The notes: generated by a model not told the origin, from the letters alone. Positions 29,396-41,000 are shown, counted from the stretch's first letter. The stretch: DNA of 64,000 nucleotides from Lepidurus packardi (GCA_023053545.1 JAKZAN010000002.1:124001-188000), one strand, 5' to 3'. Made by a program: numbers and translations.

Positions 29396-30682
29396 TGGTA
29401 CCTCTCCCATCACGCAGTGACCAACCCTAACAAACCAGAGAAGGTCAGGGTGGTATTTGATGCTGCCGCAGAAACGGGTGGTGTTTCTTTGGACGGCGCT
29501 TTACTTACTGGACCCGACTTACTGAATAATCTGCTCGGTGTACTTTTACGTTTCAGGGAGTTTTCCGTAGCGGTCTCCGCGGACATCAAGTCGATGTTCC
29601 ATCAAGTGCAAGTCATTACCAGTGATCGACCAGCACTTCGTTTCTTTTGGAGATTGCCGGGCGCAGCAACCCCACCAGAGACGTTTGAAATGGCCGTTCA
29701 GATATTTGGCGCGAGATCATCCCCGACCGTGTGCAACTACGTGCTGCGAAGAGCTGCTCGAGATAAAGCTGAAGAATTCCCACATGTGGCGCCACTGGTT
29801 GAGAAGAACTTTTACATGGACGACTAGTAAGACTCCATGCCAGCGGAGGAAGACGCCATTCGCCTATGCCGAGACCTGAAAGAGGTCCTCATTTGCGGCG
29901 GATTTCCATTGAAGAAATGGAAATCCTCATCGCGCCTGGTGTTAGCTTCCTTCCCGGCTGAAGACCGCGTTGACCCGAATATGGACCTTGATTTAGACCG
30001 ACTGCCCGTAGAAAGGACTCTTGGCGTCTGGTGGAATGCTGAGACAGACAGCTTTGCATTCCGCGTAAAGCATATGCCCGCGAAGTCGACAAAGCGGGAA
30101 ATACTGCGTGTTTGATCCTAACGGATTCCTGGTTCCAATCACCTTGACGGCCAAAACACTGTTGCAAGAGCTTTGGAGGTTTGACCTGCAGTGGGACGAC
30201 GAAATTCCCGAAAGCCTAGCTGAACGTTGGAGTTGTTGGCTGTCCGACATCCGAAAACTGGAAGCTGTTACTATCCCGCGATGCCTGCAACCCGTGCTCA
30301 ACCCCCATTCCGTTCAACTTCACGTATTTGCTGACGCGTCGGAGCTTGCCTTTGGAGCCGTAGCTTACTTACGCGTCTCAGGCTCACCGAGATCACAACT
30401 AGCTTTGTTACAGCTAAATCCCGTGTGGCACCCTTGCGGCAGCTTACTATTCCTGGCCTCGAACTCCAAGGAGCCCTGCTAGCCGCCCGAATGGCCCACA
30501 CGGTTTCCACGGAACTAAGACTAAAGCTTGACGAGATTCATTTTTGGACTGACTCGTCTACGGTTTTAAGTTGGATTTACTCGAAGACCTGCAAATTTAA
30601 AACTTTTTGTGTTTTAAAACAATAGGGTTACCGAGATACTGGAATTAACTAAGGCCAGCCAGTGGAAACATGTTCCGGGAAG
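29396..30682 (+). pseudogene. Reverse transcriptase and RNase H of BEL-1
   Basis: After the poly-C frameshift the RT reads [24 protein letters not shown] (first catalytic Asp) and the catalytic box NFYMDD, which is followed at once by TAG TAA (29826-29831). Further fragments encode the thumb/connection (VERTLGVWWNAETD) and RNase H (FADASELAFGA, LELQGALLAARM, FWTDSSTV). At least three frame changes separate these pieces, and a short deletion lies near 30115 (ILRV then FDPNGF). Confidence 0.82.
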
Positions 30683-30683
30683 G

Positions 30684-32350
30684 ATGAACCCAGCTGACGA
30701 CAGATCCCGAGGGTTAGAGGCAGGTTTCCTAATTCCACCGAACCGATGGTTCAACGGGCCGGCCTTCCTCCAGCGCCCGCCCCCAGAGTGGCCCGCCGCG
30801 CAAGTTCAATACGAACTTGACAACACCGATCCCGACGTTTTACCATTGATGATAGCCAATATTACAATAGATCGGATTGAGCCGCTTGAAGTTCTGAGAA
30901 GCACGTCGGACTTACATAGACTGAAGCGGACCCTGGCATGGGTTCTTCGTTTTATCAAGAATTCGCGCCCTTCTAAGTTTCCGGTGTTGAGGGGGGACCA
31001 GACAGTTGCCGAATGCAGATACGCTTTCGTAGAGTTCATCAAACTGGAACAAAGACGTCTTATTTCGTCTGATTATACCGCCCTGAAGGCTGAACGTCTG
31101 CTTCCGCGTAACTCGAAACTTCTGAAGCTCACCCCCTTCCTTGACGAAGGAGGCTTAATGCGAGTTGGTGGAAGAATCCAACACGCTGATCTCCCATCTG
31201 ACGTCAAGCACCCAATTCTATTGAGCCCTACCAGCCCGCTTACCACCCTCTTAATCCGTCAAGCCCACGAAAGACTCGCTCATGGATCAACCGAGCGGAC
31301 CTTCGCTGATCTACGTCTCCAGTATTGGGTAACGGGTGGACGAGCGGCTATCAACAAGATTGTAAATAATTGTTTCACCTGTAAATGTTATCGAGTGAAG
31401 CCGAACGTTCCGTTGATGTCGGCTTTGCCTCGACAACGCCTGGAGGCATTTAGTCCACCCTTTTCGAACATAGGCGTGGACACCTTTGGTCCATTCGCGG
31501 TTGTCATACACCGCAGGATTCACAAGCGTTACGTATGTCTCATTACTTGTTTAGTTAGTCGTGCGGTCCACTTGGAAGTGGCGCACTCTCTGGATACAGA
31601 TTCCTTTCTCATGGCTTTCAGGCGTTTCATCAGCCGCCGCATGTCTTTAGCGACAATGGGACGAACTTAACCGCTGGTGAAAAGGAACTTCGGCAGTGCT
31701 TGAAAGCCTGGAACGAAACCCAAATCAGGGGCGAGTTAGCCCGGCGGGACGTCAATTGGCATTCCTCCCCTCCTGCAACCCCGCATTTCGGTGGAGTTTG
31801 GGAGCGCCTCGTTCGCTAGGCTAAAATCGCTCTTAGGTACACGTTGCGTAATCAGACCGTCACCGATGAAGTACTGGTAACCGTCATGGCTGAAGTGGAA
31901 TCGCTACTGAATGGTAGACCTCTGACACATATCAGCGTGAATCCTGATGACCCAGAGCCACTGACTACGAATCACCTTTTGCTGGGCCGGGCTAATCCAA
32001 ACCTACCGATCGCATTGGTAACCAACGAAGACCTCAACGCGCGTAAACGTTGGAGAGCTTCACAAGCCATCGCGGAGCGGTTCTGACGCCGATGGTTGCG
32101 GGAGTATGTACCATCCATCATCGAACGCAGGAAATGGGTTAGGCCGAACCGAAACCTACAGCCTGATGATGTCGTGCTGCTGATCGAAGAAAATACTCCA
32201 AGAGGTCTCTGGCCTCTCGCCCAAGTGGTCCAAGTTTACACCGGACCTGATGGCTTCGTACGAACAGCGCTGATCAAAACGAAGCATGGAGAATATGTTC
32301 GACCGTCGGCGAAGCTTTGTTTGCTGGAGATAGCCGATCCTGAAGACTGA
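30684..32350 (+). pseudogene. Integrase of BEL-1
   Basis: The zinc domain is present (HERLAHGSTERTF, then CFTCKCYR) and the core has Asp in GVDTFGPF. A frameshift after FISRR (about 31635) shifts the frame carrying the second Asp (VFSDNGTNL). The Glu region (FGGVWERLVR) is followed by TAG at about 31819. The C-terminal domain continues in two more frames (31844-32086 with LLNGRPLTHISVNPDD; 32096-32350 with VPSIIERRKWVRP). The BEL integrase completes insertion with a 5-bp stagger, in agreement with the AACAT duplication. Confidence 0.85.
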
Positions 32351-32365
32351 ATTGTTTACGTCCGC

Positions 32366-32379
32366 AACAGGGCCGGCTA
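32366..32379 (+). promoter_or_regulatory. Pre-LTR (polypurine-like) motif of BEL-1
   Basis: AACAGGGCCGGCTA directly precedes the 3' LTR. BEL-3 (43169-43182) is identical and BEL-2 (61036-61049) has a single change (GGCGA). Confidence 0.7.
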
Positions 32380-32703
32380 TGTTCCGGATAAATGCGAATC
32401 CGGAAGGGATGACTAAAGACTTGACCTGCTTTGACTTGACTGATGGGACATCGACCTCGACTGGGTGACGTTTTATAGGTTCAAGGGAAAACGGGACCTA
32501 CGTTTTGATATTTCAAGGATTAGGGAAGATAGACCTTTTTTAGTCGCTAGACAAGAAAGGCTGAGAGTGGACAGCGAGACAAGACGGACGAAAGTATAGT
32601 CGAGTTGAAGTGTGTTTTGATTGTTTGGAAGTTTTAAGAGTGAAAATAAAGACGTTAGCCCTATATATGTGTCGTGTCAGTTTAAAACCTCGCATATATA
32701 ACA
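32380..32703 (+). repeat. 3' LTR of BEL-1 (324 bp)
   Basis: It is the partner of 26507-26831 with about nine substitutions and one lost base (CTCGCATAT versus CTGCGCATAT). Confidence 0.92.
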
Positions 32704-32760
32704 AACATTATTAAAAATAGCAAGAAGTCGTTTAAGAATAATATAAGCTTTGGAAGACCA
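32704..32760 (+). pseudogene. trnP: Mitochondrial tRNA-Pro(UGG) remnant with deletion into tRNA-Thr (NUMT-1)
   Basis: After the AACAT duplication, mitochondrial sequence resumes with the tRNA-Pro 5' half and anticodon arm (AAGCTTTGGAAG, anticodon TGG). NUMT-2 continues for about 62 further bases before GACCAATATTTTT, whereas here GGAAG is joined directly to ACCAATATTTTT. The 3' half of tRNA-Pro and most of tRNA-Thr are thus lost. Confidence 0.82.
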
Positions 32761-33002
32761 ATATTTTTTTAAAATTATTAAGGTTAATTGAATAATGCTA
32801 AATAGTTTTATTTTACCAGAGTGGTTGTACTTAGGATCAGTTATTATATTAAGAAGGTTAGGGGTGTTCATTTCTCATCATTGACATCTTTTGGCTATTT
32901 TAATAAGATTAGAAGGGATAATATTAGGACATTTTTTTTAATATCTAATATTTTATTTTGTTGGGGTATGAATTTTATTTTAGTTAAGTGTTGAGTGAAT
33001 AT
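32761..33002 (+). pseudogene. ND4L: Mitochondrial ND4L fragment and ND4 start (NUMT-1)
   Basis: It matches the reverse complement of 55215-55475 in NUMT-2. ND4L blocks such as LGSVIMLSSLGVFISH are recognisable with AGA/AGG as Ser. The middle of ND4L is missing (after LVSLEG-like sequence), and the end reads into ND4 (ILVKCWVN-like). Gypsy-C ends it at 33002. Confidence 0.8.
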
Positions 33003-33266
33003 TGTAGCGGCAGATGGCGTGCGAGAGGCAAGGAAAACGCCTGTAAAAGGCCAAGAGGGAGTCAGAGAGGGAGCGAGAGGAAAAGCACGCGAGTGTAAAA
33101 GACGGAGTTACCGTTTTGATTGTTGTAGAAGCCCCGAGCTAAATCCCCACTTTAAATAAACTATCATATCTAAATTAAATTAAAACTGTGTACACCTTTT
33201 TCCTAGGCCAGTTTTCCTCCTCTTTAATGTGAAATCCGTTAGTGTAAATCACAAATTTACGCTACA
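33003..33266 (+). repeat. 5' LTR of Gypsy-C (264 bp)
   Basis: It starts TGTAGCGGCAGATGG and ends AATTTACGCTACA, with terminal inverted repeat TGTAGCG/CGCTACA. AAATAAA lies near 33154. Confidence 0.85.
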
Positions 33267-33268
33267 TT

Positions 33269-33286
33269 TGGTGTCAGGAGTGGGAT
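33269..33286 (+). promoter_or_regulatory. Primer-binding site of Gypsy-C
   Basis: TGGTGTCAGGAGTGGGAT lies two bases after the LTR. Gypsy-D has TGGTGTCAGAAGTGGGAT. The complement (ATCCCACTTCTGACACCA) resembles a tRNA-Leu 3' end; the identity is an inference. Confidence 0.72.
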
Positions 33287-33498
33287 AGAACATGTCAGTG
33301 GCGCCCAGTTGCGTAATTCGTGATTGTCAAGGGTAGTTTTGCTAAAAGTTAAGTTGGTTAACACCTCAAAATTGTTAAAATTCCAAAACTTTTATAAGAT
33401 TTCTCCAAAATTTCATTGTTGCCTAATTCGAGCTAATCAAATTCCACTGTTGCGTAGTCCGGTGGCTTTTAATTTTTCATTATTGCGTTGTGTGTTGT

Positions 33499-34818
33499 AT
33501 GTCCAAAGAACAATTCAGTGTTGACGATCCTGCAAGTTCATTGAAACTTATTTCTCCAAAAGTTGATTGTTGTCAGAATCTGTTTTCGAATTCCCTTTTT
33601 GTTTGTATCCCTGGATGCCAACGCGTAGCGGCCGGGACTACTATCAAGAACCGAAGATGGATGGAAGATGAAGACGTCGATCGCTTGTTGGAAGTTGTGG
33701 TGCAACGCCAAGCCGGCGTCATGGAACGGGAGAGATTAGCTTTTCGCGAAGAACTTCAGGCTCAACGAGAGGCGTTTCTTGGTCAACTGGGTAACCAAGC
33801 TGTTCCATGCCAAGTTAATCCACCAAGAGCTCTTTCACAAGCGAGCCTAGCTGCGATTCCCCATTTTACCGGGGGTCCCATAGAAAACGTACATTCGTGG
33901 TTGGACACGATTGCCCGTGTAGGAACAGTACAAGGATGGACTGCAGAGGATCGTCTACGAGCCGCCTTATCCAAGATCGCGGACACAGCCTACCTTTGGC
34001 ATGCAGCCAAAGGAATGGACAACCAGGATTGGGACTCGTGGAGAACGGCTCTCGTAGGCGCGTTTGGAAGGACGTTGACGTTGGAGGAATGGGGGCGTAT
34101 GGTGGAGGCTAGACGACAGCTTCCTGGAGAGCCGACCACTGTGTACATTTACGACAAACTCCGCCTTTGTCGATTATGCCCGGTAGTTCTTCCGGAAATC
34201 GAGCAGGTCAAGCGATTGGCCTGGGGGCTATTCCGGTCAGAAATAGCAGCAGCGGTCATGGCGGGTGCGCCAGCTACCGTGGACGCCTTCATTGCGCAGG
34301 TTAATAACGTGGAACAAGGAATGGGCAGCGCAGCAATCGCTTCGCCGGTCGCCGCAATAACATCTATTACACCGGTGTACCCAAACACTGCACCGCCCAT
34401 CCATTCGACACACAGGGTCTCTGGAACACCACCCTTATACCCTCCTCAGTCAGCAAGGACCATCGATGAAGTTTTGGAGAAGATGTTGAACCGCCTCACG
34501 AGCTTGGAAAACCGAATTGACCGCAACCCCGGAGTCCCTGTCCGAATGTCCGACGTCGATGTCCGAAGAAATGTCCAAACACCACCCGCCAATTTTGTGC
34601 TTCACACTCTTGCAGAGCCTCGTGAACGACGTGCTGTATGCTATAACTGCGGTGGACAAGGACACCAGGCCCGTGAATGCCCGCAACCCCAGCGTCAACG
34701 ACGGGGTGTTTGCTATACTTGCCAAGAAGAAGGACACATGTCGCGCGAATGCCCGCAACGTACTGCTTCGGGAAACGGTGAAGCCGGTCCACGGGACCAG
34801 GTCCGGCAAACCCAATAG
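33499..34818 (+). CDS. gag: Gag of Gypsy-C with two CCHC zinc knuckles
   Basis: The frame is open from before 33499 (ATG, MSKEQF); a second candidate start is the ATG at 33661 (MEDEDVDRLL), which better matches the length of related gags. A coiled-coil-like stretch (about 33690-33790) is followed by the gag fold (PHFTGGPIENVHSWLD, YLWHAAKGMDNQDWDSWR, LTLEEWGRMVEARRQLP). Two tandem knuckles end the protein (CYNCGGQGHQAREC and CYTCQEEGHMSREC). Gypsy-D gag has the same architecture. The stop is at 34816-34818, and protease follows in the -1 frame. Confidence 0.88.
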   Translation: MSKEQFSVDDPASSLKLISPKVDCCQNLFSNSLFVCIPGCQRVAAGTTIKNRRWMEDEDVDRLLEVVVQRQAGVMERERLAFREELQAQREAFLGQLGNQAVPCQVNPPRALSQASLAAIPHFTGGPIENVHSWLDTIARVGTVQGWTAEDRLRAALSKIADTAYLWHAAKGMDNQDWDSWRTALVGAFGRTLTLEEWGRMVEARRQLPGEPTTVYIYDKLRLCRLCPVVLPEIEQVKRLAWGLFRSEIAAAVMAGAPATVDAFIAQVNNVEQGMGSAAIASPVAAITSITPVYPNTAPPIHSTHRVSGTPPLYPPQSARTIDEVLEKMLNRLTSLENRIDRNPGVPVRMSDVDVRRNVQTPPANFVLHTLAEPRERRAVCYNCGGQGHQARECPQPQRQRRGVCYTCQEEGHMSRECPQRTASGNGEAGPRDQVRQTQ

Positions 34819-34823
34819 TAAGC

Positions 34824-35240
34824 TTGACGACGACGAAAGGACAGTTACCCTTGGTCCAGGTGACTTTTCATTCTATTGGTGGATATGACGCACTCGTAGA
34901 CACTGAAGCGTGTGTTAGCGTCATTCGAGCGGACGCGGCGAAATCTCTGGCAAACGACATGATACCGACTAATGGAGTAGACCTACGTAGCGTCGATGGA
35001 AGTTTGGTGCGTCCCTTGGGGATGGTGCAACTTAGGGTTACATTTCAAAACACAGAAGTACAATTGGACAGCGTACCGGTGGTGGAGTCGTCTCCTTTTC
35101 AGTTAATTTTGGGTATGGACTGGATCGCCAAAAACAAAGTTTCTCTGTGTCCCGATGGTAACGGTGGGATGAAGGTCACGGTGTGGGATGGCCAAGCAGA
35201 GGCCAAACTGACTGTGATGACGAGCACCGTCCAGAGATGA
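34824..35240 (+). pseudogene. pro: Protease region of Gypsy-C with altered active site
   Basis: An aspartic-protease-like frame reads ALVDTEACVSVIRADA and LILGMDWI (the second conserved block). The expected active-site triplet DTG is DTE, which should abolish activity. Gypsy-D has the normal LVDTGASSSVI. The frame ends at 35240 and RT continues in another frame from 35183, so a frameshift separates them. Confidence 0.8.
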
Positions 35241-38045
35241 CGTCACTGCGGCCTGGTGGAGCAGTGGATGTCAGGGGAAGGGAGTCGGACGATTGGGAAA
35301 CTATGACACGGCAGATGAGCGAGATCGACATAACCGACCGAGAAGAACCCAACACCAATGGCACACTAACCGTCGCGGAGGTTGTCAACATTGCCCCCGG
35401 TACACTCGTGTTTGTCGAAGCAAAGGTACCAGGAACAGCCCCAGATACTATCAGTACCCCGACGACGTTGTGTGGAAAGCCTGGTAAAGAATGGATTAGT
35501 CCAGTGTCATTGCTAAGTGTTCACGAAAACAGCTTGATGATCCCCATAATTAACATTGGTCAACGTACGCTTCGCCTTACTCCAAAACAGCGTTTGGTCA
35601 ACGCCAAATACGTAGACGCCGTAAGTGCCCCTTTGGGGACAAACGGAAGCCGGTTATGTTGTTCCCTTTCTAAAGCGACACCTGAGCATGAAGCGTCCAC
35701 TACAGAATGGAGTATGGGGGAAGATTTGTCCAATTCTGAGCGTGAAGAGTTGAGTACTCTACTGGGAGAGTACCAAGACTGCTTCGATGGTCCCAATAAG
35801 CCTATTACGGGTACAACATTAGTCTCCCATACCATTGATGTTGGGGACAGTAAACCTATTTACCAACCGCCTCGACGAGTATCCCCTGGTGAGCGCCGAA
35901 TTATCACCGAGCAAGTAGAAGAAATGCTGGCCAATGACGTCATCATCAAATCCGCTAGTCCTTGGGCGTCCCCGGTAGTACTGGTCTGGAAGAAGACTTG
36001 CGAAATACGCTTCTGTGTTGACTACCGTCGACTCAATTCCATCAGTAAACGCGACGTATATCCGCTTCCCCGTACCGAAGACGTGCTGGATCGTCTTGGA
36101 AGAACAACGTTTTTCACCTCCTTAGATTTAGCCAGTGGATATTGGCAGGTGCCAATCGAATCGTCTTGCCGTGAAAAGACAGCCTTTAGCACTCCAAATG
36201 GGCTGTTTGAATTCAAAAAGATGCCGTTTGGATTGTCGAACGCACCGGCTACCTTTCAACGTTTGATGGATCGCGTCTTAGCAGGGCTTAAGTGGGAGCA
36301 CTGCCTCGTATATTTGGATGACATTATGGTACTTGGACGCAGCTTTGAAGAGCACCAAAAATGTCTGCGAGCAGTTTTAAACGCCATCCGAGAGTCTGGT
36401 TTGACCCTCAAGAAGAAGAAATGTCACTTTGCCATGGCGCAGATTAATTTTCTTGGACACCTCGTTGACCAAGATGGAATTCGGCCAAACCCCGAGAAAC
36501 TTCAAGGTATTCGCGAGTTCAAAGTACCCACCAACATTCGAAACCTTAGGGAGTTCTTGGGGATGACAGGCTATTACCGACGATTCGTAGCAGGGTTTTC
36601 GCACCTTGCCAGTCCGTTGTATGCACTCCTTAAAAAGGGTCGTCGTTGGTCATGGGGACCAGCAGAGTCCACTGCTTTTGAAGAACTCCGGACGAGATTA
36701 TCATCTTCTCCCACCCTCCAACATTTTCGAGACGATCTGAGCTGTGAGATCCACACAGACGCCAGTTATGGTGGGCTTGGCGCAGCGCTTATTCAGAAGG
36801 ACGGGACGACAGAACACACCGTGGCGTTCATCAGCCGAAGATTTACCGATCATGAGAGCCACTATCACAGCAACGAGTTAGAAATGTTGGCGGTTGTCTG
36901 GTCGATTGAGAAGTTCCGCCATTATATTTATGGACGCCCATTCCTGGTTGTCACTGATAACACTGCCGTCGCATGGCTCCACACCAAACAAGAGACGAAC
37001 GCAAAGTTTGGCCGCTGGATCATGAGTCTAATGGAACACGAAATCCGCTTCATCCACAGGAAGGGTAAGCTTAACGTGGTAGCCTACGCTCTCTCTCGCA
37101 ACAGCAATGGGATCCCCGAAGAAACGGATGTACGCCCCGAATTTTACATCTCTGTGCTTGCTGATGCTGCTGTCCGACGCAATGACTTCATCTTGGCACA
37201 ACGAGCAGATCCTGAAATAAGCAGACTGATTGAGAAACTGGAAGAACTGGAGAAGCAAGAAGACCCTGTGAAGAAGGATACCGCTAACCCTGAATTGCTT
37301 ACCTTCCGGGTGATCAACGGTGGCCTGTATCGAAGAAACGGACATCACGGACGGAGGTTACTGTTGGTAGTGCCTCGCGCAATGAGAAGACCTGTATTGG
37401 AGGCGTGTCACGCGGGCGCCACCGGAGGGCACTTCGGAGTTAGCAAGACGTTAGCTCGGCTACAAGAACGGTATTGGTGGGTCCATCAGCGCAAACACGT
37501 CAAGCTTTTCGTTGGTGCTTGTGGCCATTGCCAGCGTCACAAACAGCCGCCTGGAATGCCTTTCGGGTTCCTCCAACCTACCGAAGCGGCACAACGACCA
37601 TTTGCCACATTGGGAATTGATCACGTGGGACCACTTCCGAAAACTCCACGAGGTAATCGACATCTCCTGGTCTGCATAGACTACTGTACCAGGTGGGTCG
37701 AAGCAGAAGCCGTACCGGATACGTCTGCCCTCGTTGTAAAAGACTTCCTGGCGAACCCCATTATCTGGTGACATTCAATTCCAATGAAGTTAATCAGCGA
37801 CCGTGAGACAGGATTCACGGCTCAAGTACTTGAAGATGCTTTAGAGCAGTTGGGGATTAACCATTCAATGGCTGCAGCATGCCATCCTCAAACGAACGGG
37901 TTGTGTGAGCGAATGAATCGTACCTTAAAAGAAGTGTTGGCCGCATATGTAGACGGAACACAAATCACGTGGGTTTAGTACTCCAGCAAGCAGTATTCGC
38001 GATTAACACGGCACGCCAGGAGAGTACGGGATATAGCCCATTTAA
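35183..38045 (+). pseudogene. pol: Pol of Gypsy-C: RT, RNase H and truncated integrase
   Basis: The frame 35183-37771 encodes RT ([22 protein letters not shown], catalytic LVYLDDIMVL), RNase H (IHTDASYGGLGA, SNELEMLAVVW, VVTDNTAVAW) and the integrase zinc domain (CHAGATGGHFG, CGHCQRHK) and first catalytic Asp (GIDHVGPLP). TGA at 37769-37771 interrupts at a position where CGA (Arg) is expected (LIIW then HSIP), a likely C-to-T change at CpG. The same frame resumes at 37784 after a shift: LISDRETGF (second Asp) and GLCERMNRT (Glu). The typical ADALSR end of RNase H reads AYALSR. The sequence ends at the satellite, without the integrase C-terminus. Confidence 0.88.
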
Positions 38046-41000
38046 TTCCTTACCAATTCCTTACGGACTGAATTAATTCCTTACGGAATGAATTAATTCA
38101 TTACTTATTGAAATAATTCTTTACGGACTGCATTAATTCCTTACGGACTGAAATAATTCCTTACGGACTGAATTAATTCATTACGGACTGAAATAATTCC
38201 TTACGGACAGAACTAAGTCCTTACGGACTGAATTAGTTCATTACGGACTGAATTTATTCCTTACGGACTGAATTAATTCCTTAAGGACTTAATTAATTCA
38301 TTATGGACTGAATTAATTCCTTACGGTCTGAATTAATTCGTTACGGACTGAATTAATTCTTTACGGACTGAATTAATTCCTTACGGACTGAATTAATTCC
38401 TTACGGACTGAATTAATTCATTACGGACAGAAATAATTCCTTACGGACTGAATTAAGTCCTTACGTACTAAATTAATTCCTTACGGACTGAATTAATTCT
38501 TTACGGACTGAATTAATTCGTACCGGACGGAATTAATTCCTTACAGAATGAATTAATTCATTACGGACTTAATTAAATCCTTACAGACTGAATTAATTCC
38601 TTATGGACTGAAATAATTCCTTACGGACTGAAATAATTCCATACGGACTTAACTAATTCCTTACGGACTTAATTAATTCTTTCGGACTTAATTAATTCAT
38701 AACGGACTGAATTAATTCCTTACAGACTGAATTAATTCCTTACGGACTGCATTAATTCCTTACGGACTGAATTAATTCCTTACGGACTTAAATAATTCCT
38801 TACGGACTGAATTAATTCATTACGGACTGAATTCCATACGGACTGAATTAATTCATTACGGACTTACGGAATTAAATCTTTACAGACTGAATTAACTCCT
38901 TATGGACTTGATTAATTCTTTAGGATTGACTGAATTCCTTACTTACTGAATTAATTCCTTACCGATTTAGTTAATTCCTTTCGGAACGAATTAATTCTTT
39001 ACGTACTGAATTAGTTCCTTACGGACTTAATTAATTCATTACGGACTGAATTTATTCCTTATGGACTGAATTAATTCCTTGCGGACTGAAATAATTCCTT
39101 ATGGACTGAATTAATTCATTACGGACTGAACTAATTCATTACGGACTTAATTAAATCCTTACCGACTGAATTAATTCCCTATGGACTGAATTAATTCCTT
39201 AGGGACTGAATAAAATCACTGAATAAATTCCTTACGGACTGAATTAATTCCTTACGGACTGAACTAATTCTATACGGACTTAACTAATTCCTTACGGACT
39301 TAATTAATTCCTTACGGACTTAATTAATTCCTTACGGACTGAATTAATTCTTTAGGATTGATTGAATTCCTTACTTACTGAATTAATTCCTTACGGACAG
39401 AATTAATTCCTTACGGACAGAATTAATTCCTTACCGAATGAATTATTTCCTTACGGCCTGATTTAATTCCTTACAGACTGAAATAATTCCTTACGGACTA
39501 AATTAATTCATTACTTATTGAAATAATTCTTTACGGACTGGATTTATTCCTTACGGACTGAAATAATTATTTACGGACTCAATTAATTCATTACGGACTG
39601 AAATAATTCCTTACGGACTGAACTAAGTCTTTACACACTGAATTAGTTCATTACGGACTGAATTAATTCCTTACGGACTTAATTAATTCTTTACGGAGTG
39701 AACTAATTCCTTACGGACTGAATTTATTCCTTATGGACTGAATTAATTCCTTGCGGACTGAAATAATTCCTTATGGACTGAATTAATTCATTACGGACTG
39801 AACTAATTCATTACGGACTTAATTAAATCCTTACAGACTGAATTAATTCCCTATGGACTGAATTAATTCCTTAGGGACTGAATAAAATCACTGAATAAAT
39901 TCCTTACGGACTGAATTAATTCCTTACGGACTGAACTAATTCCATACGGACTTAACTAATTCCTTACGGACTTAATTAATTCCTTACGGACTTAATTAAT
40001 TCCTTACGGACTGAATTAATTCTTTAGGATTGATTGAATTCCTTACTTACTGAATTAATTCCTTACGGACAGAATTAATTCCTTACGGACAGAATTAATT
40101 CCTTACCGAATGAATTAATTCCTTACCGAATGAATTATTTCCTTACGGCCTGATTTAATTCCTTACAGACTGAAATAATTCCTTACGGACTAGATTAATT
40201 CCTTACGGACTGAAATAATTCCTTACGGACTGGATTAATTCCTTACGGACTGAAATAATTCCTTACGGACTGAATTAATTCATTACGGACTGAAATAATT
40301 TCTTATGGACTGAAATAAGTACTTGCGGACTGAAATAATTCCTTACGGACTGAATTAATTCCTTACGGACTTAATTAATTCCTTACGGACTTCATTAATT
40401 CATTACGGACTGAATTATTTCCTTACGTACTGAATTAATTCATTACGGACTAAATTAATTCTTTACGGACTGAATTAATTCGTTACGGACTGAATTAATT
40501 CCTTACGGACTGAATTAATTCCTTACGGACTTAATTAATTGATTAAGGACTGAATTAATTCCTTACGGACTGAATTAATTCATTACGGACTGAATTAATT
40601 CCTTACGGACTGAATTAATTCCTCACGGACTGAATTAATTCCTTACGGACTGAATTAATTCCTTACGGAATAAATTAATTCCTTACTTATTGAAATAATT
40701 CCTTACGGACTGGATTAATTCCTTACGGACTGAAATAATTCCTTACGGACTGGATTAATTCCTTACGGACTGAAATAATTCCTTACTGACTGAATTAATT
40801 CATTACGGACTGAAATAATTCCTTACGGACTGAACTAAGTACTTACGGACTGAATTAATTCCTTACGGACTGAATTAATTGATTACGGACTGAATTAATT
40901 CTTTAGGATTGATTGAATTCCTTACTTACTGAATTAATTCCTTACGGACAGAATTAATTCCTTACGGACAGAATTAATTCCTTACCGAATGAATTATTTC

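Larger units (their letters stand above)
26507..32703 (+). mobile_element. BEL-1: BEL/Pao LTR retrotransposon, decayed
   Basis: The 6197-bp element is bounded by LTRs (26507-26831, 32380-32703) and flanked by AACAT duplications (26502-26506, 32704-32708). Internal gene order is gag, protease, RT, RNase H, integrase, the BEL/Pao order. The coding part has in-frame stops, frameshifts and a gag deletion. The LTRs differ at about nine positions plus one indel in about 324 bp (near 3%), so it is older than BEL-2. Confidence 0.93.
13135..33002 (+). other. NUMT-1: nuclear copy of mitochondrial DNA, 16S to ND4 start, split by four transposable elements
   Basis: Mitochondrial pieces occur at 13135-14275, 16284-18012, 26407-26506 and 32704-33002, in collinear mitochondrial order (16S, Leu, ND1, Ser, CytB, ND6, Pro/Thr, ND4L, ND4). 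TGA reads as Trp in the coding parts. The plus strand here equals the mitochondrial strand that encodes 16S and ND1. Insertion of Tc1, Gypsy-B, BEL-1 and Gypsy-C, each with its terminal structure, shows that the piece is nuclear. The copy carries internal deletions in 16S and in the tRNA-Pro/tRNA-Thr region. Confidence 0.93.
33003..38042 (+). mobile_element. Gypsy-C: Ty3/Gypsy element lacking its 3' end
   Basis: It has a 5' LTR (33003-33266), PBS, gag, protease, RT, RNase H and most of the integrase. The match ends inside the integrase after QESTGYSPF (about 38045), where the 20-bp satellite begins. No 3' LTR is present. Gag, pol order and PBS are like Gypsy-D, and the two are clearly related but diverged. 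Frame breaks (about 35200, TGA at 37769-37771) mark it as inactive. Confidence 0.92.

Noticed and set aside
33490-33498. Start of Gypsy-C gag at 33490
   Set aside because: The codon there is GTG; the first ATG in frame is at 33499, with a further good candidate at 33661.
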